DNA of 64,000 nucleotides from Nipponacmea schrenckii. Lineage: Eukaryota > Mollusca > Gastropoda > Lottiidae. Position numbers and translations under genes: made by a program. Shown piece by piece: positions 49,832 to 63,647 of the stretch. The stretch lies in contig CM060200.1 of the NCBI GenBank assembly GCA_030562195.1, positions 9,610,001 to 9,674,000 of the forward strand, read 5' to 3'. The notes below the pieces were generated by a model. It ran no database searches, had not been told where the DNA came from, and saw nothing but the letters and a program-made list of their open reading frames with translations. The stretch's first letter is position 1; each line of letters starts with the position of its first letter.

Positions 49832-51580
49832 ATGCACGTTCAAAGGCTCGTTTTTGGAATATGCGCTTTAGCGGGATACATTTATTGTGATATAGCAATC
49901 GAATTATGTGATACGGTTCGGTTGTCCTGTTCGGCCAGAGATGGCTGTCAGATGGCACTTACAAACTTCTTTGTTGGTTGTAACGACGTAATATATGGAA
50001 AGGGAAATAAGTGTACAACCAAGTGTGAGCATGCTCTTATTTCGCTCCTCTCTACAGAAGATAAAGCAGGCTTGGCATTTATGAATTGCAACTGTAGTGG
50101 AAATGCTTTGTGCGAGGAGCGAAAAGCCAGAGTGGAGGTGTGTACGAGAGTTGTTTTGAAATCTATGACTCATTTAGAAAACAAGGACCATTCAATTAAT
50201 TGTAATTTGGCACAATGGATTTGTGAGGCTGATACTGCGTGTTTAACAGCTTTAGATTATTATGCTCAGCACTGTTCTAAATTGTTATTAGCAGATAAAT
50301 GTACATCACGATGTAACAACAGTCTCCAAATTCTGTATAGACAGAAAAATGCCAAAAAATTACCAAATTGTTACTGTGATGGTAAAGAGGAATATGACTG
50401 TTATAAACTAAAATATAATACAGAGAAATATTGCTTTCATAAAGAGCCCAATATTCCTTATGTTAATAACAGGTCAAGGAAACCATCGCATTCCAGTCAC
50501 CAGAACTCAGGGAGAAAAGGTAATGATATTTATATTGAATTACACCTATATAGGTAAAACTGATACCACTCTACAGTCACTTGCCTTTTTTTCGCACCGT
50601 CCTCTATTGCATAGACTGTTGTCACGTATTGTTTGAACATCCAATTGATCACATGATGTTACAGGTAGTTAATTTATGAGCGACAGATCGGTTGAAATAT
50701 CGTGCATCACCGTTCTACATCAGCCCCTCTTATTATTTTAGGCTTTGATACTGTTCACCTGTTGTGTGTAAATCGGGTGCTATTATTCGCCAGCCTTTCA
50801 TGGTTTCCAGTTTTCACTTGTTTTCAACAATTATGTTTTGAGACAACTTTTTCATAATGTCACATATGAAACTAGTAATATTTTAAGTTAAAAACAATTA
50901 CGACTTAAACTAAGTTCGACTGTTTGATAATGTCAAATAGTTCTGTCTCTAATATGATTTAGTATAGGCTACCATTTATGATACACACTCCATAGATAAC
51001 TAATAATATCATGACAGACTTCCTTCAATATTTACGTTATCGGTTATCTTGTTCCCCTGGCTATATTTAAACGAAATCAATATAACATCCATTAACGAGT
51101 TAAAAGCTCCTCAATTCTGAAAAGCATCAATACCTCATGTTTTATATTTCCTTTCGAAAAATATCAATCTATTTTTTATGCATGTTTATATATGTATAGC
51201 TCAAAGATAATGTCAAATATTCTCCTTAAAAAGTTGATTTGATTCAGAAATAATAGAATATAGGAAATAGTCTAGCTAGGGGATATCGATCAAAAACTAG
51301 GTTGATAACGCGATGATAGAAAAAATTCTATTTCTTCACACTATTCAAACCAGCTATGTAAATGATTTCAGATAAACCAAGGAGGAAACGGAAGAGGCGG
51401 TGGTTTAGAAGTAGTCATCAACGACTGAGAAAAATGTTGAAAAAATTACTAAAAGGGCATAAAAAGAGACGCAGATCACATTTAAAACGGCGTCGAAGAA
51501 GAGACAGGCGTAGAAAGAGGAAAAGATCCCATAGACCAAGAGTGAGACGTGACTTAGTCTCACTTGACGATAGTCCCTAA
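49832..51580 (+). CDS. Secreted GAS1/GFR-alpha-like protein with polybasic C-terminus, 298 aa
   Basis: Two exons, 49832-50519 and 51372-51580, join in phase 1. Residues 1-19 are a signal peptide. Residues about 26-104 and 124-201 are two GFR-alpha-like cysteine-rich domains, with spacing C-x4-C, FFVGC, CTTKCEHAL, NCNCSG and a final CTRVV in the first, and DTACLTALDYYAQHC, KCTSRC and NCYCDG in the second. Two such domains match growth-arrest-specific 1 (GAS1), a Hedgehog co-receptor and GDNF-receptor relative. In place of the C-terminal hydrophobic GPI signal expected of GAS1, exon 2 encodes 69 residues of which about 37 are Lys or Arg, ending DLVSLDDSP. It may bind heparan sulphate or nucleic acid. 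AATAAA follows at 51587. The family call is strong; exact orthology is less certain. Confidence 0.85.
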
Positions 51581-52256
51581 TGTTCCAATAAAAGATTGGT
51601 ATATTGTACTATAGTATTTGAATTAATTAAAGATGCTTAACCTTATTTTCATTTATTCATATATATTCAGGCCTATATTCCATAATTGAACCGCAAATTT
51701 TTATATTGATCGACAATTGAGATGTTCTTATGATTGGAAAAAAAGTCCCTAATTTAGGCCTCATTAGCCTAATACGAAGGGAATTTCCTTGAACTGTAGT
51801 AATAATTTTTCCACAACACAGTCCACAGTTTAAGAAGGTTTTATATTCGAAAAAAAAGAGAACCGGACAGGAAAATCCAAGAATATGCCTCGATAAAGAT
51901 GCTCACCAACGTTGGAGCAATTTCATGAAGGAACCTCATGTGACGTCATTTGGCTCGCTTCTTCATGTGATCATTTTACCATTTTATACTCAGGCTCTCC
52001 AGCCCCAGTTCCTCATATCTGTAAGTTTTGCGATAAGTGAACAAAGAGGGTGCCAGTTTATATAAGCTATATGTCTTTTGTTGAGGGTAATAATAATTAA
52101 TTCAGAAGATCTGGACATTTTTCAAAGTATAACATTTATTACATTTCACATAGGTACACTAAAAGAAATCTTTTTAATCAAGCATTTACGCACGTACGAC
52201 CACCTTCGATATAAATATTTTTCAGATCTGCTTTTTATAAACATGTATTTTCATTA
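51581..52256. other. Intergenic region between convergent genes
   Basis: Holds the 3' end of the GAS1-like gene (AATAAA at 51587) and the 3' UTR of the minus-strand GPCR, whose AATAAA reads at 52140-52135 on the minus strand. No other structure noticed. Confidence 0.6.
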
Positions 52257-53896
52257 TTAGCTGCTAATACATTCTTTAGTATCTTCAGATTTCAAAACAG
52301 TTTCTGATAACTCCGGGGTATCATAGTTTCCAATCCAATAAAGCTTTTTTGTGGCGACTGAAGGGACATCTGCAGAAGCACCATTTTGCGCACCGCAATG
52401 GTTCTCTTGTGTGTTTTTTCCTTCTTTATCATCGTCGGGTTGCTGATCTTCTTTTTCAACAATAGCTTTTTCAATATCACCAACTTCGACTAGTTTATCA
52501 TTTCCTTTTGTAAGGCTATTCTTTGTGAGATTTGATGATAACTTGTTGGACTTGTTGGTCTGATTACCGGATTGTTTAAGTGGAGTAGGCTTGACACATC
52601 GCAGGAGGACAAGTACCCGGTTTCGGAAACTTTTGCTGCACAAAACGTAGAGAAAGAAGTTGATAGAGTAGTTCAGCTGCTCGAGGATTTGTGAAATTTC
52701 ACGGTATATAGCCAAACCAGCATGTTTAGTTTCGAAAATACTTTCGTCGTGGCTAAAAGAGATCATGTGTCCAATAGAAATGGGAGTTATGAGAAACATG
52801 TAAGCTATTGATACACCGAGTAACATGACAGTGGTTCTCTTCACCTCCTCCGACATCTTTGAACTTGACGCTCCGAGAACATTATTATTCTGGATTCTTC
52901 TCCAAAGCTGAAGACATATAATAGGCGTCAGAATCAACATAAGAGTAACAGGAATGATGGAATAAACAAGAGTTCCAATAATGATGAATATTTCAGACAA
53001 TTGTGCAGGTTCTGGATAATGAGGCACACATTTACCGTTGACAATTTTTGAAGCAAAGGTCCAAACACCGTTATATATTATTAAAGCTCCATAGATAACA
53101 GAAATAGCGATGTACACATTTCTCTTAGTACAGACAAATTTGGCTTTAAGAGGATAAACAACAGCGATAAATCGCTCCATGGATAGTAAAACTACTAACC
53201 ACGATGAGGACATTTTGGCTGTTCGGAAAAACAAAAAGAACAATTTGCAACCAATAAGACTTTGAGATCTGATATCGATGCCAATTAAATTTCGGACAAA
53301 TAATTTGTTATGAGGGTGTAGACAGATCAAGATAGTATCAGAAATGGAAAGAGCGAGTAATACTGTGCTGACAGACATTTTACGAAAAAACTTAGAGCAC
53401 ATAACAACTATTGTCAAAGTGTTCCCTACAAGACCTAGAACCAGAAACGACGGAACAACAACATAGCCTACATAGTCCACATCAGACGACGCAGGACTTG
53501 AATGAGTTTCGATTTTCTTCCCTGGACATTCTATAATCGTTTCATTTGTTCCATTGAGACATCCCTTAATTTTTTCTTCTCCATTTGCTAAAGAGGTTGA
53601 CGTTGAGTTTTCAGCCAGCAAAACATCATTACAAGTAACACAACGACACAGGACCAATGCAACAAGAACGAAACCAATTTTTAACCTGTAAACAAATAAA
53701 AATGAAATTAATAATCAATATTCAACATTATAAGTTGACAACACAAATGTACTTCCACTTCATTTTCTAAATCGTGTTTAAGTATTTTAGATTTGTTTAC
53801 AACTTAAAGAACAACCAGAGAAGTGAATTTGCATTACTGATAAAAGTGATAAAACCCAAAGGTTACTTACCATTGCAGTGAGAGAGATCTTTCCAT
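52257..53896 (-). CDS. Rhodopsin-class peptide G-protein-coupled receptor, 484 aa
   Basis: Two coding exons on the minus strand, 53896-53871 and 53685-52257. The 26-base first exon supplies MERSLSLQ and completes a signal peptide (WLKIGFVLVALVLCRC), so the true start is upstream of the long single open frame. Seven helices lie at about 81-106, 114-132, 154-178, 198-218, 240-268, 293-317 and 338-358. Class A landmarks are LVGNT in helix 1, SISD in helix 2, the Cys155-Cys228 pair, and ERFIAVVYPL after helix 3 in place of DRY. Helix 7 has SINFFLY where NPxxY is usual. The layout resembles the FMRFamide/TRH-like peptide receptors of lophotrochozoans. The N-terminus has several Asn-x-Ser/Thr sites; the tail is long and Lys/Glu-rich. 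The ligand is unknown. Confidence 0.92.
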
Positions 53897-56800
53897 AATC
53901 GAATAATTTTAATCAAATCAGAACAATTTGTTTCTTGTAGATATAATTTCAATCAGATTTTCCTCCAGTTGGTCAATTTCTGAGAAACTCGAGGCTTTAA
54001 TGACGAAGTTCCAAAAAGGTAAAGAATATATATCGAAAAAAAAAATTAACCCTTTTATCACCTTTCATTGTTCTGGATATCTAATATCTATGTTTTTAAA
54101 TTAACACGTGTCTAAAACGTTAATACATTTTTTCATTTCCATCTGCGTAGAAAAGTAACCGTCAACAAATACTTTGTACAGTAAAGTAAAACAATAAGTT
54201 TGGCAGGTTGTAAGAGTGTTAACAAGATGGAAATATCAATATGATGTTTTTCATATTTGAAATGAAACCTTTAATCGAACCTGTGATAAATAAATACAAG
54301 TGTTTATTAATATAACTGTAATGAAGTGGCCACAGGCTACTTATTGTAATATTAAAAGACAACCTGTCTTTCCTGTACATGTTTCTTTAGAAAGAAATAT
54401 TTATATCTTATACACGTATAACTGAGAAAACCAATGTTAAGGATTTTAACACTTCTGGATGACTTCAGAATTAAAATATAACTATGACAGTGCTTAGACC
54501 ATACACAATGGTTTATCTTGTATTTTTTGACTCTTGTAGAGTTCGCAGAAACCCAATGCATAAAGTTCAAACGAACGGATTTTTCGCGCTTACGGATTCA
54601 ATAGCAATATTGTATGTCCCGTAATTCACTGGCTGTAATGGAGTTGGTATGTCAAGTACTACGATCCCAAATACGCTTACGGGTGCATATACGTCTGTGT
54701 GTTGAAGATAAAGGGAGTCTGGACCTTATATACGTACAACAGTTGTTTAAATGCCGAAAAGTCACATACATGTAGTTTGAATTTTAAACATGTACCAACC
54801 CACAATTGTTAACGTCGCCGACTATACCAACTAATTAAATATTTAGATGTAGATATGCCATAAATGATTCTAATTGTAACCTACTGATCCTTGTGAATCA
54901 ATTTTACAACGTCGATTAATTATGTGTTGTACAACAATTTTATCCAAGAGACATATCCTCAAATTTGCAACAGAAGAAACTTTTATCACTTGCATGCCAA
55001 CACGAAAATATGAACTTGTGTTATCACAACGCCCGTGAGAGGTCGACTTCGTTACTTTATCAGTAGAAGATCAAAAGAGTTCTAAGGTTACCATCTAACG
55101 AGGTGCAAACCATGACAAATTTTATAATGAGATGACAGACCTTATCTAATGTTATTAATGGCCAGATGAAACGATACGTCTCCAGTGCGACCTCATAAGG
55201 TTAAGTAAATAATCAGTATCGCTTAAGAAAACAAAAGAGTATCTATGACATGAAATACGGTTGAAGAGAAATTTGTCTGGCGACAAATAACGATATACAA
55301 ATAAACTTAACGTCTAAAGTATAACTTAAATTCAGGTGCCATCTCATGTAGAGCTGTCAAAGAAATCACCCATAACTGCCAGGGTGCTAAAGTACAATCC
55401 GTATAGGTCTATCTATTTTTAAGTTAGAGTCGTACAGAAAGAACAGACTATGGTATGACTTATCTCAAAACACCACTGCTCATGAAATACACTAGATACA
55501 TAATAATTCAAATAAAAATACCACTGCACAATAATTTTAGTGTACATCAAATAAATTATCTGACTACAATTTAAATAGTGTACATCAAACACCACTGTAT
55601 ATATATTACAGAGTGTACATCAAATAGTATATCTGACAACACTGTACATTCATGTATCTACTTGTAAAAATTTGTTTTAAAAAGTTTATTAAAAATGGAA
55701 TGTACTAATTGTTAATTTTCAAGGAGACAAAATTTCACCTGCTTCAAAGTTCATTAAAACACTTGAATGATTGATAAAAAATTTATATCAGTATATAAGA
55801 AAAAATATACAATAGCATACAAATAAACTATAAAAATTGAACACTGTACATATCCAGGAGAAACAATATTATCTTATTGTTGGCATATTAAAAACCACAC
55901 AATTGTTTCAGAATGCAATTAAAATACAATTCAATAGGCAAGAAGAGTTAAATTCAAACTTCCTCATTTAAGTTCTGTTGGCAACAGATTTCTGTTAACT
56001 GAAAAGCTTGAAAATTATCCAATTATAGTTTGAAGCCGTGATTAAAGCATGTTGAAAAGAGATTTAAACAATTGACATTCTCAACTCAGTTGGATGTCTT
56101 GTTATTGAAATATCACGACTAGTAAGAATGGTTTTAAACTTGTGATAGAAAGATACATCATGCAAACATATTTTATTTGTGGTAAAAAACATCCTCAAAT
56201 CGTGGTTTTGTTGTAATAGATTATCTCTCATTATAATTAGGAATTATAAGTACTTTTCAAAATCTGCTTGTTTTCTTTTTAACAAACCAACCCAATTAAC
56301 TGGAGTTTAAATTGATCTCAAATATCAAGACCTTCAAAATCTGGACAGGAGTCTGGCAAGCGATAAAATATATAACTGTAACTCATATAACATATATTTG
56401 AAAAGAGATATTGTCTCTTCCATTCAGATCTGGCTGATACTGATGTCTTACAACTGGTAAAACCAACAATAAACCATAGCTGAATATTTTGTGTTTTCTG
56501 TTATAAAATCATTTTAAGATATCGGAGCCTTTTTTTAAATTATGAATAATGACAATATCATGAAAAAATTTACAAAAAACTGGAGGAATGATGTCATCTA
56601 AATTTGAGTATGAAGGATGAGGTTGAACTGATTGGAGTTCCTATGTTTGTTTTGTTTTTTAAGTAACTGTATAACTTCTGTAATAGCTGTTTAATATGCT
56701 TCAAAAGTGATTGCTTTGAAAATATTTTTCAGGATTATTACATACCTATAATAGTTAATTTCACATTCTGCCACTTTAAAAAGGTGTTTGTTCTTTGAAA

Positions 56801-59127
56801 TTTGATCAGTTCCGTTTTATTTGTTTTTTGACATTTACAATTCCATATCAAAAGGTAGTTTTGTTTGAAGAATGAAGGACAATTATTATGTAAAATATTA
56901 CAGTTATACAGTATAAAGGTCATGTACTGACTTTTTGATCGGAATTATTACAACCCTTTCAACTAACCTTTTCTGAACGATACCTGATTCCGAAATTTGG
57001 CCTACAACTGTTTTAAGATTTAATGTATTTATGTCACAGTTTAAAGAGGCAGTCAGCAAAACTTTCATTATCAAAAATGTCATCAATTATTCCTGAAAAT
57101 ACTTTCTAAAATATGCTTTTTTCATATATTTATCTACTTGATCAAACTGAAAATAAAAATGGGGCTTAAAAATAGAGTGCACTAATTGGCAAATTAAGCA
57201 TTTCCACCTATTTTGATGATTGCATCAATATTATTAAATACAACTTTAGGATAAAAAGACCCTAGAATTAGTCATTTATTTTGCTTAAATATGTACAGTA
57301 ATTATCCTACACCTAATAAAAACACATAAGCAACGGTTATGTAACCTTTCAAATAGTTTTTGTGTTGCAAAATGAACGGCTGGAATGTTAATGCAGAAAG
57401 TTCAGAGACATTTCAGTGGATTTTGGTATTAAGTTTTCATAAATTTGAGCAAAAAACATTTTTTTGAATTAATAAAAAACCCCAGAATGTCCTTTAAAGT
57501 GATTCTGTGTTTAAGAAAGGACATAAAATTTAAGTTTTCAATAATGGTCAAATATGTGTATATATTCATCAGTGAACTTGATTCATAAAATAACAGAATC
57601 CTTGGAAAACTGGGAAAACTCACATAGTATTTTGAATAAAGGTTTTGAAACAGTCTTATTAACGAATGCCCACTACACTTTGTTTCGTAGGCATTTGTAG
57701 GTGTGAAAAGAGATTGGTGTTATTCATACAGCAAGCCAAGATTTAGGCAGAATAGAAATGAAGATGGCACGGAACACAAAAGGTTTTGATTATCTGTCAG
57801 CTTCAATACATTGCCCGAAAATTGGTTGGTTGAGACTTCCTTGATCATTTTTTAGGCCAATTTATGATTTGACAATATGTATCTACAAATATGTAATTTC
57901 CATCAAGTGTATGACCACAGCCTCAAGGAATTTGATGCATGGGTTTATTGTTTGGAAAGGATGTACTAAGTTACAGTTGTTACTTTAGGCGGTAAGCTGA
58001 AATAGCAGTGGGTGGTTTGATAATTGTATGTATATGGTGATAAGTGATATTAACAAACAATCAAATTTATTTAATACAAAACAGCCATTTTATATTAGGA
58101 GAATAAATTGCATCCATATTTTTGTTTTGTATCAAAAAGTACTAAAAACTAAAAAAAAAAACATTTACATCTCTAATTCTTGAATTGAGTACTGTTTCAA
58201 GCAAATCGAAGCCTGTTAACATGGTGTTTATTCTATGCTTCAGAGCTGAAGTGGGCAGAGCTTAGCTACTAATTTTAGAACTTTGTATATTATATGAACA
58301 TTATGAGTTTCATCTAAACGGGACTATAGTCTTTAACTTATTTCAAGCAACTAATGACATTGTGATCAGCCAAAACCTTTAAACACATTCATCAATTATT
58401 GCAAAAATCAGTCTCTCCAATGAACACGTACAAATCAAGTTTAGTCAAAATCAGATGAAAATTGTAGTAATCTCTATCACATTTGTAATTGTAATTGATG
58501 GATGGAAAAAAAGAAGGACCGACAGACAATCCTCCAAATTATATTTTGGGTGTATAAAAGCATGACTTTTACCACATTTTCCACTTGAATTATTACTTGA
58601 AAGAAATCACATCAATATATTATGCATGTTCTATCATCACTGTATGTTACATTGATCTACAAATAAAACAGAAAAAAACCTTATGAGAATTAGTAGCTTC
58701 ATATCACTAGATATCAATGTATAGCTTTTGGGGAACTGAGAGGAACTGCCATTTCCAGCTAGAAATAGAGTTAATAAAAACAGTTTTACAGAAGAAAAGC
58801 ATAGAAACAGGGCTTTCTGACCATAGAGTACACAGAGACTCTGTTTATTGTTCATTTCTGATGAATGGATGCTTTCAAATGATCAAAATAATATACTCTA
58901 TATACACCTATATCTAGTAGTTTAGTTTACTATTTAAATATATTTAGGCATATTCTGTAATGTCCTTTTAAGCCAATGAGGTCTGACTGGTAAAATGATC
59001 ACTTAGGAGAGACACTGTGGCTTTATTCTCAAAAAACTTAAATAAGATGAAATTCAGATTTGAAGAAAAACAGTAATCCAATTTTATTATAAAACAAAAT
59101 ATGTAATCAATTTTAGAAAGTTAGTTA
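53897..59127. other. Intergenic region upstream of the GPCR and downstream of ULK3
   Basis: About 5.2 kb without a supported exon. It includes the GPCR promoter side (53897 onward) and the 3' UTR of ULK3 (AATAAA on the minus strand at 59088-59083). Short open segments at 54352-54570, 56738-57086, 57429-57623 and 58637-58917 have no recognised domain. Near 55565-55640 a short phrase GTGTACATCAAA recurs at irregular spacing. Confidence 0.6.
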
Positions 59128-62100
59128 TCATGAATAAGGCCCTAGTTCTGTTGATGTTTCAAAGATGAAAAAAGCTATACCTTTACTAAAATAACTTAAA
59201 GATGTCTCTTCTTCTTCCTGTGATGTATCATTAGTTTGTAATTGTTTTACAGAAAGATACGATTTAATATCTTCAGCTTCACTTAACCATTTGGGAACCT
59301 AGAGAATAAAACCAAACTATTACAAATGGTTGCTTGCTACTACATAGAAGGAGTGCTAGCTGCTAAATAAATATTTCATCAAGGGTTACAAGTTGCAGGT
59401 AAACTTGTTTGGTCTTTTTAAAAACAGAATGAAACACATTCTACATAAAATATGTATAAATACCTCTTTATTCAAAATTTCTTTTCTTTTACCAGGAGGT
59501 TCTTCTGAAATAAAATAATAACATCAATTGAATCTACTGATATTCAACATATGAGGCTTGAACAACATGTAGGAAGTGAGGGGTAAAAATTACAAACACA
59601 ACTGTATGATATTATAGAATAAGCACACTTTACCGATGTTACAAAAAAACATGTTTAAATATTATTTTTGTGTTTGTGACATCCTACATAGATGAAAAAA
59701 ATGTATTTTAGACACATTAATAAAATCCTAAGATAGCTTGCCAGGCAAGGTAACATACGCCCACTGGCAGCATTGAATTTGAATAATAAATTGAACAATA
59801 ACTCAAAAAACATTCATTGAATATTTTTTCAATGCCATTGCTCGCACCAAATTTCATCAAAATGCTTTGTAACCTGCAGCTTATATGCACCCATTTTGAT
59901 GCAATTTTCTAAGTCAAGGGCAAAAACTAAACGAGCGGACGCCCAAAAGGCTATACGCCCACCAACAGCAAACTTTTATTGGTGAGCAAAACACCAACAG
60001 CAAAAAAGTCAGAAAGCCAGGAACCAATGATCGAAATTTCATGAAATTCGAACCCATCCAAGATCTCATCAATATGAACAAGCATACCAAGTTTCATTGA
60101 AAACCGATGAAAACTGTGGTCTCTATTGTGGCCACAAGCAATTGTGGACGGACGGACGTCCGGACAGAAAGGGTCAACCGCAATATACGTCCACATTATA
60201 TGTGGGCATATAAAAATGTTTCGATAAACATTGTAGCCTGTATCACACCCACAAGCTGAATTTGACAAATTCTCACTAAGAAAGGGGGCATAACTCACCA
60301 ACCGTAAAAGTCAGAAAGGAACCGAGATTTTATGATGACAAAGACACCTAACACGTTTCGAAAAGATCAGAAAAATATTGTGGCCTGTATCGCACCCACA
60401 AGCTGAATTTGACGAAGTTTCGCTATAAAAGAGGGCATAACTCACCAACCGTAAAAGTCAGAAAGCTGGTTTTCGAAAGGAACCGAGATTATATGATGAT
60501 AGAGACACATACCAAGTTTCGAAAAGATTGGACAAAAATTGTGGCCTGTATCGCGCCCACAAGCTGAATTTGACGAATTTTCGCTAAAAAAGAGGGCACA
60601 AACAAGCTGAATTTGACGAATTCTCACTAAGAAAGGGGGTATAACTCACCAACCGTTAAAGTCAGAAAGCTGATTTTTGAAAGGAACCGAGATTTTATGA
60701 TGACAAAGACACCTACCAAGTTTCAAAAAGATCAGAAAAAATTGTGGCCTGTATCACACCCACAAGCTGAATTTGACGAAGTTTCGCTAAAAAAGAGGGC
60801 ATAACTCACCAACCGTAAAAGTCAGAAAGCTGCTTTTCGAAAGGAACTGAGATTTTATGATGACAGAGACACATACCAAGTTTCATTGTAATCCGATGAA
60901 AACTGAGGTCTCTATTGTGGCCACAAGCAATTGTGGACGGAAAGGACAGACGTCCAGACGGACAGGGTCAACCGCAATATACGTCCACATTATATGTGGG
61001 CGTATAAAAACTGTTCACAGAAAATTGTCAAATTCAAACTTGACTACAATCTTATCTATTTCAATACTCATACCAAGTTTCATCAAATCTATTAAAAAAT
61101 TGTAGCTTCTTTTGCACCCACAAAATATCAATGAAGCATTTTTACTAAGTCAAGGGCTATAACTCAAAACCTGTTCATCAAAAAAATTGTCAAATTCGAA
61201 CTTGACCCGTCTTATCAATTCCAATGCTCAAACCAAGTTTCATCAAAATCCATTGAAAATAGTCAAGAGCAATTACTCATAAACTGTTCATTGAAAAATC
61301 GTCAAATTCGGACCTGACGAACACCTTGTCAATTCCAATTCTCATACCAAGTTTCATTAAAATCCATTGAAAATTGTAGTCTCTATTGCACCCACAATAA
61401 ATTTTTACACAATTTTACTTAGTCAAGGGCAATAACTCATAAACTGTTCTTCGAAAAATCTTCAAATTAGAACTTATCAATTCCAATGCTCACACCAAGT
61501 TTCATTAAAATTCATTGAAAATTGTAGCTTCTATTGTGTCTACAATTAATATAGAGTCAGGGGCAATTACTCAAAAACCGTTCATCGAAAAATCATCAAA
61601 ATTGAACTTGACTGCCATCATATCAATTCCAATGCTCAAAGCAAGTTTCATTAAAAACAATATAAAATTGTAGCTTCTATAGTGTCTACAACAAATGTTG
61701 ACAGACCGACAGCCAAAGAAGACAATATAGGCCAGAGAAGACAATATACGTCCACATATTCATTAGGGCATATAAAAATGTGTATTATGTATATAATATA
61801 ATAATAAATAATTTGACTCAAATCAAGGGTAATCCAAGATTTCATTAATATATAAAAATATATATAAATATATATATATATCAATCAAGATTGAGTCAAA
61901 CCTATTTACACTTCAGTGTTTGTATTTCTATATGTATATACCTGGTAAAATCTTTATCAGAACACCCAAAGACATCTCATAATGTTTTAAAGCCTGATCA
62001 AAATCTTCTTTTTGCACCTGAAGTTAAACAACAATTCACTTCTAATCTTTTTACTATTGAGATACAAAGCATTCAAACCGTCACATCATTTTCAAACCAA

Positions 62101-63647
62101 CCCAAGAGTCAAAATAGGGGTTTGGTGTTTACCAAATGGAAATTACCTGGATTTAACAAACCTGATAGAAAGACTGAAATTTTTACAATTTGCTTATGAC
62201 TTGAACCCTGTGCTTCAGATGTAGAAGGAAAGAAAATAGTTTTAGGACACTGTTTTGTACGTTAGAATACAAAACCTTAACATACCTCATTTTGTGCTGC
62301 TTTAATAAGTTTAATCGCTGCTTCTAATTCTTTGTGACCATTACACAGTTCAACTGTAAATACATAATCCAAAAATGAGTCCTACTAAGGGAGACAATTA
62401 CAGTTTTGAATTACAAATTCATACTACAGTGATAAGCATTAACAGTTATGACATTTTAACATTTTTTATGGCATATATTCTTCTTGACCCTTGAACTGAT
62501 GTTATTCTTTTATAACATTCAAGTCCAATTTTGAGTGTTGGTAAATGCTTTCAAGGGAGAAGGGTATGCTTTGCATCTAATTGTTTTACTTTAGTTTTTC
62601 TAACAGAAAAAAAAGTTGTAAAACGACATAATCCATAATCCTAAATGACGCCTTTCTATTCTTTGAAGCACTAAGTACAAGTAAAAGATGACTAACCTAA
62701 ATCAATGTGTGTATTGGTAGAAGTACTATCACAACCTGTTGGTACTGCCGAATTATCAGATTCTGAGCTATAACCAGGTTTAATCATATCTTTTAATACT
62801 TCAGCTCTACTCATGTACTCCTTTACCTTCAAAAATTATATCAAATATTCATGACTTGTATTAGGAAATTAGGAAGTAACATACTATCCGCATACAATGG
62901 AATTCATACCTAATATGCTTTGACAATTGACAAATGGAAATATTGAAAAAACTTTTCTCCTTTACCTTAATTTATAGTGAATGCAAAAGTTAATTGTATC
63001 TTTTGAATCTTCTTACAAGCTCAGTTGCAGTCTTATCAAAATAAGACCAAATTTCTGTTCCAATTTTCATTAGCTTTTTTTCTTATGCAGTTAGTACAGT
63101 TTGGATCTAATGACGGTGCTTTTCAAATTTTCTCCTGCTACAGCGCTGGAAGTTTACGACACAATATTGTGTCCGACATATCTATGTTTAAATGACATGT
63201 AATAAACAGGTATGGAATTTTAACCAGCATTACATCATTTATATTTCAAAATATCCTTGATTAAACACTTACCTTTCTACGTAATATAGCTTTTCTATTG
63301 GAATCTTCTTCATCTACAATAAATTTATATCAAAATCAATTTCTTCAATCAAAACTTACAGATACCTAGGCAAATGCCACATATTTTGGAATATTTCCCA
63401 TGTTGCATACTGCATGGTGTTGTGTCTATTCCATTTTCACACCATATAACTTATGAAATATCAATTATACAATATATTGCTGTACTAACTAAACAGCGTT
63501 AATGAAGAAAAGTAAAACAGTCTGCCCCACAAAATACTTACAATGAATTGCAGCAACAAAATATTGTAAGGCATCAAAATATAATCTTACAGCTTTATCA
63601 TATTCACCATCTTTATCATATTTACATGCTTCTGTTACCAGATTAGT
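59128..63647 (-). CDS. ULK3: ULK3 serine/threonine kinase, C-terminal part with two MIT domains
   Basis: Seven exons on the minus strand join in phase: 63647-63542, 63313-63273, 62826-62697, 62353-62286, 62017-61942, 59504-59464 and 59298-59128, giving 210 residues. The kinase domain must lie to the right of the window. The first MIT domain reads CKYDKDGEYDKAVRLYFDAL, then FVAAIHY and EYMSRAEVLKDMI. The second has QALKHYEMSLGVLI, then EEPPGKRKEILNKE and WLSEAEDIKSYL. Order, spacing and the EPPGKR/RAE signatures match ULK3, which acts in autophagy, Hedgehog/GLI signalling and the ESCRT-III abscission checkpoint; MIT domains bind ESCRT-III tails. Calpain-7 also has two MITs but at its N-terminus, whereas here a stop follows. 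The exact 3' end could change if a possible donor at about 59172 is used. Confidence 0.9.
59750..61776. mobile_element. Nested non-autonomous element and degenerate tandem repeats in a ULK3 intron
   Basis: TATACGCCCAC at 59952-59962 is the exact inverse of GTGGGCGTATA at 60996-61006, suggesting an 11-bp terminal inverted repeat bounding a ~1055-bp element. Inside, a block containing GGCCTGTATCGCACCCACAA and CATAACTCACCAACCGTAAA recurs about four times between 60230 and 60900 at uneven spacing (about 150-200 bp). The end module GGTCAACCGCAATATACGTC plus CACATTATATGTGGGC occurs at both about 60172 and 60966, and a degraded form at about 61740. No transposase is present. This appears to be an internally amplified MITE. 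Confidence 0.7.

Noticed and set aside
49904..50173. 89-codon minus-strand frame
   Set aside because: Antisense of the GAS1-like cysteine-rich domain.
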